A stretch of DNA of 64,000 nucleotides. Source: Aliiglaciecola lipolytica. GTDB lineage: Bacteria; Pseudomonadota; Gammaproteobacteria; Enterobacterales; Alteromonadaceae. The notes beneath the pieces were generated by a model. The model was given only the letters and a program-made list of their open reading frames with translations. It had not been told where the DNA came from and did not search any database. Position numbers and translations under genes: made by a program. Position 1 is the first letter of the stretch. The number at the start of each line of letters is the position of its first letter. The stretch lies in the NCBI RefSeq assembly GCF_018860635.1, contig NZ_JAHKPT010000035.1:639395-703394 (forward strand), in the 5' to 3' direction. This document shows positions 24,232 through 34,022 of this stretch, one piece after another.

Positions 24232-26535
24232 ATGTCACTTAATTGCAAGCTAAATAAAATAACTCGATCGATATTTAATGCACGCCTCCCTGTTTCTTTA
24301 GCTGTAGTATCTGCTATTGCTATCACCCCCGTACATGCCCAAGAAGACGAAACTGCTGCCGACAATAAGTCTGGTATTGGTGCAATGATGGAAAAGATTC
24401 AAGTTACAGCCAGAAAGCGTGAAGAAAGTTTGCAAGAAGCTCCTTTGTCATTGACCGCTTTTTCAGGTGACGGCCTAGAAGCTCGAGGAATTGAGAATGT
24501 ATCGGAAATAGGCGGTGTTACTCCTAACCTGACTTATCAGAATAGTCCTGGTGCTGGTGGTTCATCATCTGTTGCCACGGTTTATATTCGTGGTGTTGGT
24601 CAACGTGATTTTTTAGGCACTATCGATAACGGTGTTGGATTTTATGTAGATGGCGTTTACATCGCTCGTACTGTTGGCGCTACCGTGGACTTACTCGATG
24701 TTGACCGAGTTGAAGTGCTTCGTGGCCCACAAGGAACTCTTTTTGGTCGAAACAGTGTGGGTGGAGCTGTTGCCTTATACAGTAAGAAGCCAACAGAAGA
24801 TTTTGAAGGTTATGTTGATGCCACTATTGGTACTGATTCGTTAGCGAAACTGAAAGTATCAGTTAACGGTGCACTTACTGATAATTTGTTCGGTAATTTT
24901 TCGGCATTAAGTGCAACCCAAGATGGCTACGTTAGTCGTCCAGCCGGCGGTGATCTGGGTGACGATGACATGTTGGCATTTCGTGGTTCGCTTCTGTGGG
25001 AAGCATCGGATGATGTAGAAGTGAGTTTGATTCTTGACCACAGCACAGAAAACGAGAATGGCCCCGCATTCGAAATTGCTGATGCAGGTACCTTAGTTGA
25101 TGGTTCTTTCGCAGGTTTTTACAACAATGTATTACAAGCTGAAAGTTGTGGTTACCCAGCGGGTATTACTTCTACTGATCCTATTTGTTACAACAACCAA
25201 TATGCCACTGAAGGTGTGAATCTTGGCACCGCACCAACCTACTCAGACACCACCTCTTGGGGAGCGAATTTACAAGTAACCTGGGACATCAATGACAACC
25301 TACAGTTAAAATCTATTACTGCTTATCGTGATTTAGATGCTGAGTTTGCTAGAGATGCTGATGCATCGCCGTTAACAGTGGTACATTTTTATGATTCATT
25401 TGAAGCCTCGCAGTTTACCCAAGAAATTCAATTAATGGGTTCAACTGAAGACGAGAAATTGAACTGGATAACGGGTTTGTATTATTTTGATGAGGAAGGT
25501 AATAACCGTAATATCAACGATTTCGCGATTGCTAACTTTGACAGTGATAATGACTTCACCACAACAAGTTCCGCGATTTATGCCCAGGCAACTTATAGTT
25601 TTACTGAAAAGTTAGACTTAACCGTGGGTGTCAGATACTCCGATGAAGAAAAAACCTTCGATCCCACTCAAGTTGTATTGAGCAGCAATATTGGTCTTGA
25701 GCCTGGTTTTCTACTTTTACCTCTTGGCCTAAATTCAATCGATGTGCAAGAAACCACGCCTATGGTAAACCTAGCGTACAAAGCAACAGACGAGCTAATG
25801 GTGTATACATCTTACACTGAAGGTTTCCGTTCGGGTGGTTTTGTACAACGTATATTCCCAGCGTTAGATACGGTTCCGTCGTTCGGTCCAGAGTATGTAG
25901 AATCATATGAACTTGGTTTCAAATATGACAGCAGTGACAAACCTTTCTCAGTCAATGGTGCTGTTTTCCAAATGGATTACACTGATATTCAAGTAAGAAC
26001 CCAAAACCCTGGTTTTGTCGGTTTCTTTGAAGCGAATGTGGGTAGCGCTGAGATTTCAGGATTTGAACTTGAATCTAAATTAGCTTTTGCTGACTACTGG
26101 TTTATTGAAGCCGCGGTAGGATACACAGACGCTAAATTTACAAATATTGACGTTGAGCCTCCGTTGGCAGCTGTTGTGACGGTTGATAGTAAGTTTGATC
26201 ATGTTCCAGAATGGTCAGGTAACATTAGTTTGGCTCGCGATGTTGAATTTGAAAATGGTTCTCTTGTCACTGCGAGACTGAGTGCAAATTACCATACTGA
26301 ATATTTCAATAACCCAGACAACACTGATGGCATCATTACACCAGAAGTCACCATTGTTGATTTGACAGTTTTATGGCGTTCACCAGATGAAACTTACGGT
26401 GTGGACTTTGGGCTTAAGAACTTAACCGATGAAAAATATATCACCGCAGGTTATGAGTCTAATGTAGGTACTACTGAGATCATCAGAGATCGCGGCCGTC
26501 AATGGTATGCCTCTTTCAGATATAGCTTTTACTAA
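24232..26535 (+). CDS. TonB-dependent outer-membrane receptor
   Basis: A 767-residue outer-membrane receptor. A signal peptide of about 36 residues ends VHAQ. A TonB-box-like segment (EKIQVTARKREESLQEAP), the plug domain (NVSEIGGVTPNLTY, VYIRGVGQRDFLG, DRVEVLRGPQGTLFGRNSVGGAV) and a beta-barrel with the usual aromatic C-terminal end (WYASFRYSFY) follow. Siderophore-type features are not evident, and such receptors in Alteromonadales often import organic substrates. Its place between iacR and the iac operon suggests uptake of an indolic compound or a precursor. GGAG precedes the ATG and a hairpin terminator follows. Confidence 0.85.
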   Translation: MSLNCKLNKITRSIFNARLPVSLAVVSAIAITPVHAQEDETAADNKSGIGAMMEKIQVTARKREESLQEAPLSLTAFSGDGLEARGIENVSEIGGVTPNLTYQNSPGAGGSSSVATVYIRGVGQRDFLGTIDNGVGFYVDGVYIARTVGATVDLLDVDRVEVLRGPQGTLFGRNSVGGAVALYSKKPTEDFEGYVDATIGTDSLAKLKVSVNGALTDNLFGNFSALSATQDGYVSRPAGGDLGDDDMLAFRGSLLWEASDDVEVSLILDHSTENENGPAFEIADAGTLVDGSFAGFYNNVLQAESCGYPAGITSTDPICYNNQYATEGVNLGTAPTYSDTTSWGANLQVTWDINDNLQLKSITAYRDLDAEFARDADASPLTVVHFYDSFEASQFTQEIQLMGSTEDEKLNWITGLYYFDEEGNNRNINDFAIANFDSDNDFTTTSSAIYAQATYSFTEKLDLTVGVRYSDEEKTFDPTQVVLSSNIGLEPGFLLLPLGLNSIDVQETTPMVNLAYKATDELMVYTSYTEGFRSGGFVQRIFPALDTVPSFGPEYVESYELGFKYDSSDKPFSVNGAVFQMDYTDIQVRTQNPGFVGFFEANVGSAEISGFELESKLAFADYWFIEAAVGYTDAKFTNIDVEPPLAAVVTVDSKFDHVPEWSGNISLARDVEFENGSLVTARLSANYHTEYFNNPDNTDGIITPEVTIVDLTVLWRSPDETYGVDFGLKNLTDEKYITAGYESNVGTTEIIRDRGRQWYASFRYSFY

Positions 26536-26560
26536 GCAAATTAAGCAACTTCAATAAAAC

Positions 26561-26596
26561 AAGAGAAGCATTTGACCCTGTCAAATACTTCTCTTT
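26561..26596 (+). terminator. intrinsic terminator after the TonB receptor
   Basis: AAGAGAAG-c-ATTTGAC / GTCAAAT-a-CTTCTCTT, a 15-bp stem with one mismatch and a 3-nt loop, followed by TTGCTT. Confidence 0.7.
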
Positions 26597-26691
26597 GCTT
26601 ACTGCGCCTCTACTTGATGCAAGTTTAATTGCTGTACCGATAATAGCGTAGTTAGTAAAAAGTGAACTCAATTGCCAATAAAGAGCAACGT

Positions 26692-27999
26692 ATGAAAGAA
26701 GGTCAATCTATACAAACATTTGAGCACATTTTGGATGATGGAAAGTTATCTTTAACTCAAATTCTCGTCGTGTTCATTTCATTTTTGTTGATGATATTAG
26801 ACGGATTCGATATCACCTCAATGTCCTTTGTCGCACAGCGTGTTAGTGAACAACTGAATATTAATCCTACTAATTTAGGCTTGGTGTTTAGTGTGACACT
26901 CGCAGGTATGATGTTAGGCGCAATGATAATTGCGCCATACGCGGATAAAATTGGCAGACGAAAAATGTTGATTGCCAGTGTTATTGCAATTGGCATATCT
27001 ATGTTTTTAACAGGGTTAGTCAGTGCATTTTGGCAATTAGTTGTTTTGCGCACAATTACAGGTCTTGGGGTCGGGGCCATGCTGGCCAATGTTACCGCCC
27101 TTACATCTGAATATACGCCTACTAAATATCGCAGTTTTAGTGTCGCAATTATTTCCGCTGGCTTCCCTTTGGGGGCCACTATTGGCGGGATTATTGTCGT
27201 TCCAATTCTACCTACCTATGGTTGGGAAATTGTGTTTTTTAGTCTTGGTTTGGTTACCTTAGTAATGGCCGTTGTAGTGTATTGTTTGGTACCTGAGTCA
27301 CTACAGTTTTTAAAAACCCAAGGGACTGACAGTGCGTTAAACAAAGTTAATCTGTTATTAACCAAAATGAACCGCAGCACCATAAGTGAATTTGTCGTTG
27401 ATAATAACTATGCAATTAACAAAGCCAGCGTTTTAAGTTTATTGAGTCCTACCTTTCGAACTAAAACCATACAGTTATGGTTAACCTTTTTGTGCGTTTT
27501 TATCTCCTTATATTTTTTACTAAGTTGGTTACCAAAGTTGGTGATTAACGAAGGCTTAAGCGAATCTGATAGCGTATTTTCGGCAGTGGCGTTAAATGGA
27601 GGAGGGGTTATAGGTTCGCTTCTTCTGGGTTGGTTTGCCGCTAATTTCGGTTTAACTAAATTGATTACGATTTTTCTCTCAATATCTGGCCTAGCGATGC
27701 TCTCGTTTGGGTTCTTGTTTGAGTTTATGAATTTATTCATCTTATTGTTTATTATCGGGTTTTTATTGCTTGGCGCGTACGTTGGCCTCTATTCCACATC
27801 GGCAAAGATGTATCCAACTGAAGTCAGAGCAACTGGGATCGGTTGGGCTTTGGGTCTAGGACGATTTGGTGCTGTCATTGGCCCATACGTAGGTGGTTTA
27901 TTAATAACCTATGGTTTTAGTATGGAGCTCAATTTTGCGGTCTTTGCTATACCTCTATTGATAGCAGCGGCGATCGTTTTCCAATTAAAGGTTCGCTGA
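26692..27999 (+). CDS. MFS transporter, aromatic acid:H+ symporter type
   Basis: A 435-residue permease with about 12 membrane helices. It has the aromatic-acid symporter signature in helix 1 (LDGFDITSMSF, with the conserved Asp pair), the MFS motif A in the loop between helices 2 and 3 (ADKIGRRKM) and the second-half equivalent. It resembles BenK/PcaK-type carriers. An ATG at 26692 is preferred to a GTG ten codons upstream. Its position between the TonB receptor and iacH makes IAA or a related aromatic acid the likely cargo. Confidence 0.82.
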   Translation: MKEGQSIQTFEHILDDGKLSLTQILVVFISFLLMILDGFDITSMSFVAQRVSEQLNINPTNLGLVFSVTLAGMMLGAMIIAPYADKIGRRKMLIASVIAIGISMFLTGLVSAFWQLVVLRTITGLGVGAMLANVTALTSEYTPTKYRSFSVAIISAGFPLGATIGGIIVVPILPTYGWEIVFFSLGLVTLVMAVVVYCLVPESLQFLKTQGTDSALNKVNLLLTKMNRSTISEFVVDNNYAINKASVLSLLSPTFRTKTIQLWLTFLCVFISLYFLLSWLPKLVINEGLSESDSVFSAVALNGGGVIGSLLLGWFAANFGLTKLITIFLSISGLAMLSFGFLFEFMNLFILLFIIGFLLLGAYVGLYSTSAKMYPTEVRATGIGWALGLGRFGAVIGPYVGGLLITYGFSMELNFAVFAIPLLIAAAIVFQLKVR

Positions 28000-28010
28000 T
28001 AGTAACTATC

Positions 28011-28050
28011 CTAGCCAGTAAATATCTACTGGCTAGTCATCTGTTTTTTA
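28011..28050 (+). terminator. intrinsic terminator after the MFS gene
   Basis: CTAGCCAGTA-aatatc-TACTGGCTAG, a perfect 10-bp stem, with a T-run starting about 7 bp later. Confidence 0.85.
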
Positions 28051-28138
28051 TTCTGTATTCGCTCGAAAAAAGTAACGAAGCTGTTTTACAAATGATTATT
28101 TTTGCTTAATTATTAATAGAATATTTACATTAATATTC

Positions 28139-28154
28139 ACTTGATTAATCATGT
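28139..28154. promoter_or_regulatory. palindrome upstream of the iac operon
   Basis: ACTTGATTAATCATGT is palindromic at 14 of 16 positions and lies 53 bp before the iacH start. It shares ACTTGA and CATGT elements with the candidate IacR sites, so it may be the operator that controls the iac operon. Confidence 0.4.
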
Positions 28155-28206
28155 AATTTAAACTAGTCTTTAAACATTAGTATTCGAAACCAAGGCAATA
28201 TTTACG

Positions 28207-29352
28207 ATGTGTGTATTTACCAAAAAATTTGAAATTGGCACAAATACCCAATTGGTTGCGGGTATCAAAGATAATATCGATGTAGCTGGTTTTGTGACTG
28301 AGGCCGGCAGCAAAGCATTTAGTCACAATACTAGCGCCACTAAACATGCTGATGTTGTGGCGACTATGTTGGCATCTGGTGTGAAATTAGTCGGAAAACT
28401 AAATATGCACGAGTTGGCATATGGCATGACGGGTGTTAACTCTTATTTGGGGACTCCGGTTAACTATCTGTATCCAGAATATATCCCTGGCGGATCATCG
28501 AGTGGATGTGCCGTTGCAGTTGCTGAAATGACAGTGGATTTCAGTATCGGCACTGATACCGGTGGTTCAATTAGAGTGCCAGCCGCGTGTTGCGGTGTAT
28601 TTGGTTTTAAACCTACCTTTGGTCGAGTTAGTCGTAAGGGGGTAGTGCCTGCTGAGTCAACCTTAGATTGTGTTGGTCCTTTGGCGTTTTCAGCAGAAGA
28701 TTTGATTAAAGGAATGCAGTGCATAGACCCAACTTTTGCGCCAATTTCTATTGATAGACCAATTAAATTGGCGCGGTTGGATGTTGCGGCTGACAGCCTA
28801 ATAAACCAGTTAGTCGATAAGGCTTTAAACCAGAGTTTTATTGAATTACGCACGACTACTTTAGCGGGCTTAAATGATGCCTTTGATGCCGCATTGAAAT
28901 TAATGAATTTTGAGATGTGGCAAACCTTCGGTCATTTACTCAATACCGGAAAACTGGGTAGTGATATTGAATCGAGATTACTAGCGGCAAGTCAGATAAA
29001 TCCCAATATCGCCTCAGAAGCTGAAGTTGTCAGAGCGCATTTCAGTCAACAAGTGGATGACGCTTTAAAAGGAGTTGATGCCCTTGTACTGCCAACACTT
29101 CCCTCATTTCCTCTCAAACGAGTGGATGGGTTAGAAGGTAAAAACGATCTTAATATCAGCTTTTTAACTAGACCATTCAATTTATCTGGGCATCCAGCCA
29201 TTACCATCCCACTTAAAAATGAGTTGGGAAAGCCTGTAGGTATGCAGCTTGTAGGAGCCAAGGGAAATGATGAACTCATATGCGAAATTGCTAAAAAATT
29301 AAGCTGTTCGAATAACATTAACACTGAATGTGTGGAGAAAAACGATGTATAA
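28207..29352 (+). CDS. iacH: amidase, IacH-like
   Basis: A 381-residue amidase-signature enzyme with the Ser-cisSer-Lys triad: the lysine in GIKDNIDV (Lys21), the cis-serine in PGGSSSGCAVAVA and the nucleophilic serine region in IGTDTGGSIRVPAACCGV. The N terminus is short: most amidases have 50-70 residues before the lysine. It is the first gene of an operon whose order, H-A-B-I-C-D-E-F-G, matches iac clusters described for enterobacterial IAA degraders. Its exact step in IAA catabolism is not settled. The gene overlaps the next by 8 bp. Confidence 0.8.
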   Translation: MCVFTKKFEIGTNTQLVAGIKDNIDVAGFVTEAGSKAFSHNTSATKHADVVATMLASGVKLVGKLNMHELAYGMTGVNSYLGTPVNYLYPEYIPGGSSSGCAVAVAEMTVDFSIGTDTGGSIRVPAACCGVFGFKPTFGRVSRKGVVPAESTLDCVGPLAFSAEDLIKGMQCIDPTFAPISIDRPIKLARLDVAADSLINQLVDKALNQSFIELRTTTLAGLNDAFDAALKLMNFEMWQTFGHLLNTGKLGSDIESRLLAASQINPNIASEAEVVRAHFSQQVDDALKGVDALVLPTLPSFPLKRVDGLEGKNDLNISFLTRPFNLSGHPAITIPLKNELGKPVGMQLVGAKGNDELICEIAKKLSCSNNINTECVEKNDV

Positions 29353-30493
29353 AAATTCAATGGATATGACCCAGTGGGGCGGAGAAGAAAAAGTAAATGC
29401 ACTGCTAAGTGATATTCGCTCACGTAGAGCTGAGTTCGAAGAGCAACGTTTTATTTCAAATGATGTTGTTGAACAATTCAAAGATATTGGAATTTACCGC
29501 TCCTTCGTACCAGAAAGTTTTGGTGGCAGTGGTAAAACCCCAAGCGAGTTTTTAAAAGCAATTGAAACTATCTCAACAGCAGATGGTTCTGCAGGTTGGG
29601 TTGCCAGCTTTGGAATGAACCCTGCGTATCTTGCGGCTTTACCAATGGATACACTCAAAGAGGTGTGGAAGGATTCCGCTGATATAGTTTTTGCTGGTGG
29701 CATCTTCCCGCCACAAAAAGCCAAAAAAGTAAAAGGTGGTTACATTGTAAATGGCCGTTGGCAATTTGCTAGCGGTTGTATGGGCGCATCTCTACTCGGC
29801 GTCGGTGTGATGCCTGATGATGGCAGTAAATTACCAAAAATGGCGGTAATGCCGGCTGATAAAGTCAAAATCGAAAAAACCTGGAATGTGCACGGCATGA
29901 TTGGAACGGGTAGTTTTGATCTGATTGTAGAAGACGTGTTTGTTCCTGAGGAATGGACCTTTGTACGTGGCGGCACACCCACAGTCGACACGCCGTTTTT
30001 CAAATATCCTTCATTGTCATTTGCCGCGCAGGTGTTATCGGTAACCGCGTTAGGTATTGCTCGAGATGCCATTGATGTGGTTGTTAACTCGGCCAAAAAT
30101 AGAAAATCAGTTACTGGCGCCCCTAATTTAGGGGAGCGTCATTATGCACAAATAGATATTGCTAAAGCGGAAGCCAAAGTGCGTTCTTCTCGCGCGTTCT
30201 TTTATGAAGCAACTGATGAAGTGTGGGATGTGATTATGCAGGGGGACGAACCAAGCAAAGATCAAATCAGTCTAATTCGCTTAGCAACCACTAATGTGGC
30301 TAGAGAGTGTGCTGAAGCCACACGCATTGCTTATCAATTATCTGGTATGCAGGGCGCTTATTTAGATCATCCGTTATCTCGTTGTTTAAGAGATGCTCAT
30401 TTGGTAACACAACACGCCTTTATGGGTGAGGTTACCTATCAAAATGCTGGGGCTATTATGTTTGGACACCCACCATTTCCTGGTTATTTGTAA
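29345..30493 (+). CDS. iacA: flavin-dependent indole-acetate monooxygenase, IacA-like
   Basis: A 382-residue protein with the acyl-CoA-dehydrogenase fold (N-terminal helices, middle beta domain with WQFASGCMGASLLGVGV, C-terminal four-helix bundle ending near HAFMGEVTYQNAG). It belongs to the class D two-component monooxygenases, which use reduced flavin from a separate reductase. IacA starts IAA degradation by oxygenating the indole ring. The start at 29345 overlaps the iacH stop, with GGAG upstream; a longer frame exists but has no advantage. The partner reductase is probably the iacG-like product at 35301. Confidence 0.83.
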   Translation: MYKNSMDMTQWGGEEKVNALLSDIRSRRAEFEEQRFISNDVVEQFKDIGIYRSFVPESFGGSGKTPSEFLKAIETISTADGSAGWVASFGMNPAYLAALPMDTLKEVWKDSADIVFAGGIFPPQKAKKVKGGYIVNGRWQFASGCMGASLLGVGVMPDDGSKLPKMAVMPADKVKIEKTWNVHGMIGTGSFDLIVEDVFVPEEWTFVRGGTPTVDTPFFKYPSLSFAAQVLSVTALGIARDAIDVVVNSAKNRKSVTGAPNLGERHYAQIDIAKAEAKVRSSRAFFYEATDEVWDVIMQGDEPSKDQISLIRLATTNVARECAEATRIAYQLSGMQGAYLDHPLSRCLRDAHLVTQHAFMGEVTYQNAGAIMFGHPPFPGYL

Positions 30494-30552
30494 ATTCAGA
30501 ATTTAAAAAATTAATTATTAAAAAATGTTAAACCCTATTGGAGGAAAACGTT

Positions 30553-30912
30553 ATGAGTGAATCAACTTCCCATCGAGTATTGTTTTGTATCGGTGTTAAT
30601 CAAAATTTCATGGACTCTACAAAAGAGGTCATGGGTGATGTTTGGCAAGCTTTTAGTGCAATGATGAAGGGCATATCTGATCTGCCTGGCGTCAACGTGC
30701 TTGGTATTATGGATGATGATCGAATTCAAGTCGGTCCTTCCGCTTCCGCCCCTTGGACTGCCTATATTATGGCAGATGTTCCAGACCTCGAAACTGTTAT
30801 TGCTGGTTGTGATTTCTTCCGCTCAACACCTGTGGGTGACGGCACTTACAGCTTGTGGAAATACTGCAAAGTAGAAGCACGTATTGGTCGTGAACTTGTT
30901 GTTCCAAGCTAA
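30553..30912 (+). CDS. iacB: IacB-like small protein
   Basis: A 119-residue cytoplasmic protein with an alpha/beta pattern like a dimeric ferredoxin-type barrel (HRVLFCIGVNQNF, GISDLPGVNVLGIMDDD, WTAYIMADVPDLETVIAG). It has no catalytic motif that I can name. It is recognised mainly by its place between the iacA-like gene and an NTF2-like gene. The function of IacB is unsettled in the literature that I know. The start with GGAGGAAAA upstream is clear. Confidence 0.7.
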   Translation: MSESTSHRVLFCIGVNQNFMDSTKEVMGDVWQAFSAMMKGISDLPGVNVLGIMDDDRIQVGPSASAPWTAYIMADVPDLETVIAGCDFFRSTPVGDGTYSLWKYCKVEARIGRELVVPS

Positions 30913-30930
30913 ATTTTTGGAATACAAAAT

Positions 30931-31452
30931 ATGATTTCATTACAACAATTAGAAGCATTGCAGCAACGACTCTCTGTTTTAGAAAGCGAAAAACGAGTGA
31001 GTGCCTGCATGAATCAATACATGCGACTTTGCGATGATTTAGCGCCTGGTTTTGAACTTAAAAATCTGATGGCTTTGTTTACAGACGATGCCATTTGGGA
31101 AGGTAAGGGCCAGCGCTATGCCAAAACATTTGGGCGCTATGAAGGTATTGATGCAATCGAAAACATGTTTGCAAAATATGCTACCTCACCAGGTCATTTT
31201 AACCTGAACGTGCATTTTTTGGGTAATGAAACCATCACGATTGACGGTGACAAAGCTACTGGGACTTGGCTGTTGGTGCAGCCTTCAGATTTTATTGATG
31301 GTCGTTCACAATTAAGTTGCGCGCAAATTAAAGCAACTTTCGTTTTATCCGAACAGGCTTGTCAAATTTCACACTTTGTTACTGAAAATAAATTCAGCCG
31401 TCCTATGGCCCAGCCATGGGATAACAGCGCGGCATTGCCAGTGCCAGAATAG
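30931..31452 (+). CDS. iacI: NTF2/SnoaL-like protein, IacI-like
   Basis: A 173-residue protein with a short helical start (LEALQQRLSVLESEKRVSACMNQYMRLCDDL) and an NTF2-like cone domain (LMALFTDDAIWEGKG, FGRYEGIDAIENMFAKYA, NLNVHFLGNETITIDGDKATGTW). Such proteins serve as isomerases, hydratases or accessory subunits. Order and spacing match IacI of known IAA clusters. It ends 8 bp before the Rieske alpha subunit gene. Confidence 0.72.
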   Translation: MISLQQLEALQQRLSVLESEKRVSACMNQYMRLCDDLAPGFELKNLMALFTDDAIWEGKGQRYAKTFGRYEGIDAIENMFAKYATSPGHFNLNVHFLGNETITIDGDKATGTWLLVQPSDFIDGRSQLSCAQIKATFVLSEQACQISHFVTENKFSRPMAQPWDNSAALPVPE

Positions 31453-31460
31453 GACTTCTC

Positions 31461-32747
31461 ATGAATACAGAAATTAAAGTAAAAAACCTAAACAGTACTG
31501 CTGATTTGGTACTGGAAGATAGAGTGCATAAGTCTTTGTACTCTAACCCAGAAATTTTCGATGAAGAATTAGACAAGATATTTAATAACACTTGGGTTTG
31601 GGTTGCTCACGAAAGTGAAGTACCAGAATCGGGTTCATATAAGACAGCTTCAATAGGTCGCCAACCGGTTATCGTAGTACGTGATCGTAAAAACAATATT
31701 CACGTGATGTTGAATCGTTGTCGTCACCGTGGCGCAACTGTGTGCGAAGGTAAAACCGGTAAAACCAAAGCTTTCACCTGTCCATATCATGGTTGGGGAT
31801 ACGGTTTAGATGGTAGTCTACGTGCATTGCCTAAACCTGAAGAATACGAAAATATCCTTGATAAAGCTGAATTTGGTTTAGTTAAAGTACGTACCGAATC
31901 CTATAACGGGATGGTTTTTGCAACCTTAAAAGATGATTTGGAATCGCTAGATGAGCATTTAGGCGGCGCTAAAAAATGGATCGACTTATTTGTTAAACAA
32001 GGCGGCGGTTATCCACTTAAAACCCTTGGTGATCATCGATTCAGATTCCCTGGAAACTGGAAGATTCAACTAGAAAACACCACTGATGCCTATCACTTCC
32101 CCATAGTACATAAGTCATTTATAGCATCTGTTGATGAAGAGGCTGCTGAAGTTTTTGATTTCCTAGACGGTGAAGGTTATGTCGAAGATTTAGGAAATGG
32201 TCATAGCGTGATGGTGATGATCCCTGAGTTGGTCGATCTAGAAGAAAATTTAGATGAGCCGATTCCCGAGCGTTACGCAGACTTGGCTAAGAGTTTAGCT
32301 GATGAAGGTCATTCTGACGAAGAAGTACGTCGTCTAGTTAGAGCGGTCGGTGGTAGCGGGTTTAATTTGAATCTGTTCCCGAATATTGCTTGTTCAATGG
32401 CGTTTTTCCGTAATCTTGTGCCAATTAGTGCTAATGAAACTGAAATTCACCATATCGCCATAGGTGGCAAGGGTGCTCCTGAAGCCTTTAATCAGAAGCG
32501 CATGCGTTTACATGAGCATTTCCAAGGGCCAATGGGTTTCGGTACACCTGATGATGGTGAAGCATGGGAACGTGTTCAAGCTGGTTCCATTGCTGGAACA
32601 GATGGCTGGATCATGATTAATCGCGGTTTGTCCAAATTATCTACCTCTGCTGATGGCAATGTTAAAGGGGCTGTTTGTTCTGAAACTGGTATGCGTGCTG
32701 CGTATCAGAAATATAAGAAGATGATGTCTGTGGAAAGCGGAAAATAA
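31461..32747 (+). CDS. iacC: Rieske ring-hydroxylating dioxygenase alpha subunit, IacC-like
   Basis: A 428-residue catalytic subunit. The Rieske [2Fe-2S] ligands are Cys87-x-His89 (NRCRHRGA) and Cys107-x-x-His110 (CPYHGWGY). The C-terminal domain carries the mononuclear iron site, with the 2-His pattern in TTDAYHFPIVHKSF and the bridging aspartate in the same helix. In iac pathways IacC/D converts an oxidised indole acetate intermediate towards catechol. It is followed directly by its small subunit (11 bp gap). Confidence 0.87.
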   Translation: MNTEIKVKNLNSTADLVLEDRVHKSLYSNPEIFDEELDKIFNNTWVWVAHESEVPESGSYKTASIGRQPVIVVRDRKNNIHVMLNRCRHRGATVCEGKTGKTKAFTCPYHGWGYGLDGSLRALPKPEEYENILDKAEFGLVKVRTESYNGMVFATLKDDLESLDEHLGGAKKWIDLFVKQGGGYPLKTLGDHRFRFPGNWKIQLENTTDAYHFPIVHKSFIASVDEEAAEVFDFLDGEGYVEDLGNGHSVMVMIPELVDLEENLDEPIPERYADLAKSLADEGHSDEEVRRLVRAVGGSGFNLNLFPNIACSMAFFRNLVPISANETEIHHIAIGGKGAPEAFNQKRMRLHEHFQGPMGFGTPDDGEAWERVQAGSIAGTDGWIMINRGLSKLSTSADGNVKGAVCSETGMRAAYQKYKKMMSVESGK

Positions 32748-32758
32748 GGATCGATAAA

Positions 32759-33241
32759 ATGAAATTAGATACCCAATTATTAGCCGATGTAACTGCCTTC
32801 TTGAATATTGAAGCAGACATGCTCGATAACAAAGAATACCAACAGTGGTTAGATTTATGGCTTGAGTCCGGTTTGTATATTGTTCCGGTAGATCATAACG
32901 CTACAGATTACGCGAATACCCTCAATGTAGCATACGACGATGATGAAATGCGTAAGTTGCGTATTGAACGTTTAACTAGCGGTGATGCTATTTCAACGCA
33001 ATTAGGTGAAAAAACCGTACGTACTATGTCACGCTTCCGCATACTTGACGATATTGATGGCTTTGTGAGAGTGCGTTGTGCCTATAGTTTGTATGAAAAT
33101 AACAAAAACGGCGTACGTTGCTATCCGGCTAATTTGCAATTCAAATTAGTCCGTGACGGCGGCAGTTTCAAAATTGCTGAAAAGATCGTTAAAGTCATGA
33201 AATCAAGCCAGCATCTGACGACTGTCAGTTACTTGTTTTAA
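32759..33241 (+). CDS. iacD: ring-hydroxylating dioxygenase beta subunit, IacD-like
   Basis: A 160-residue small subunit of the NTF2-like beta family (ADMLDNKEYQQWLDLWLESGLYIVPVD near the N terminus; TVRTMSRFRILDD; KIVKVMKSSQHLTTVSYLF at the end). It should form the alpha-beta hexamer with the preceding subunit and has no metal ligands itself. Length is typical. Confidence 0.85.
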   Translation: MKLDTQLLADVTAFLNIEADMLDNKEYQQWLDLWLESGLYIVPVDHNATDYANTLNVAYDDDEMRKLRIERLTSGDAISTQLGEKTVRTMSRFRILDDIDGFVRVRCAYSLYENNKNGVRCYPANLQFKLVRDGGSFKIAEKIVKVMKSSQHLTTVSYLF

Positions 33242-33250
33242 GGGGACATT

Positions 33251-34003
33251 ATGAGTTCCAATAAAAAAGTGGCTTTGGTCACCGGTGCTGCGCAAGGGTT
33301 AGGCTATGTGATTTGCGAGTCTCTCATCAAAGCGGGTTATTCGGTGGTGGTCAGTGACGTTAATGGGTCGCTGGCGGCCCAAGCTGCTAAGGTACTCGAC
33401 CCCACAGGCGAAGTGGCAGTTGCGACTAAGCTTGATGTCATGAGCAAACAAGATTTTTGTGAAGGTTTAGCGTTTACCCTTGACACTTTTGGGCATTGCG
33501 ATGTGTTAGTTAATAATGCAGCGATGACACCAACTACGCCGTTGATGGAGATCAGTCCAGAAGAATTTAGCCAAGTGCTAGACATTAATTTACGTGGCAA
33601 CTTTATTGGTAGCCAAGTGTTTGGGCAATATTTTGCAGACCAAAGTTTTGGCCGAATTATCAATTTAGCCTCTTTGGCTGGACAAATGGGGGGCACCGCA
33701 TCCGGTGCCCATTACGCCGCATCAAAGGCTGGAATTACAACGTTAACCAAAATCTTTGCCAGACAATTTGCTGACAAAGGTGTGACGGTAAATGCAATTG
33801 CACCAGGTCCGGTAGATGTGCCATCTGTTAGAGACAAAGTACCCGCAGATAAACTTGAACATATTATTAATAACATGATCCCCGTTAAGGCCATGAGTAA
33901 CCCTGAATTTATCGGTTCAGTGGTTGTGATGTTGGCAGCCGATGAAGCGAATACAGTCACTGGCGCGACTTGGGATATTAACGGCGGCATATACATGCGT
34001 TAA
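33251..34003 (+). CDS. iacE: short-chain dehydrogenase, IacE-like
   Basis: A 250-residue SDR. TGAAQGLG binds the cofactor (residues 11-18), NNAAM and INLASLAG carry the structural Asn and catalytic Ser, and YAASK the Tyr-Lys pair. The end (DEANTVTGATWDINGGIYM) is characteristic of FabG-like SDRs. IacE is needed for one of the early steps on the oxidised indole ring. Eight bases separate it from iacD and 19 from the reductase gene. Confidence 0.82.
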   Translation: MSSNKKVALVTGAAQGLGYVICESLIKAGYSVVVSDVNGSLAAQAAKVLDPTGEVAVATKLDVMSKQDFCEGLAFTLDTFGHCDVLVNNAAMTPTTPLMEISPEEFSQVLDINLRGNFIGSQVFGQYFADQSFGRIINLASLAGQMGGTASGAHYAASKAGITTLTKIFARQFADKGVTVNAIAPGPVDVPSVRDKVPADKLEHIINNMIPVKAMSNPEFIGSVVVMLAADEANTVTGATWDINGGIYMR

Positions 34004-34022
34004 GCATGATGAGGAGAATCTT

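Noticed and set aside
26757-27179. 140-codon minus-strand frame in the MFS gene
   Set aside because: Antisense shadow of hydrophobic codons; the plus-strand frame shows clear MFS motifs.
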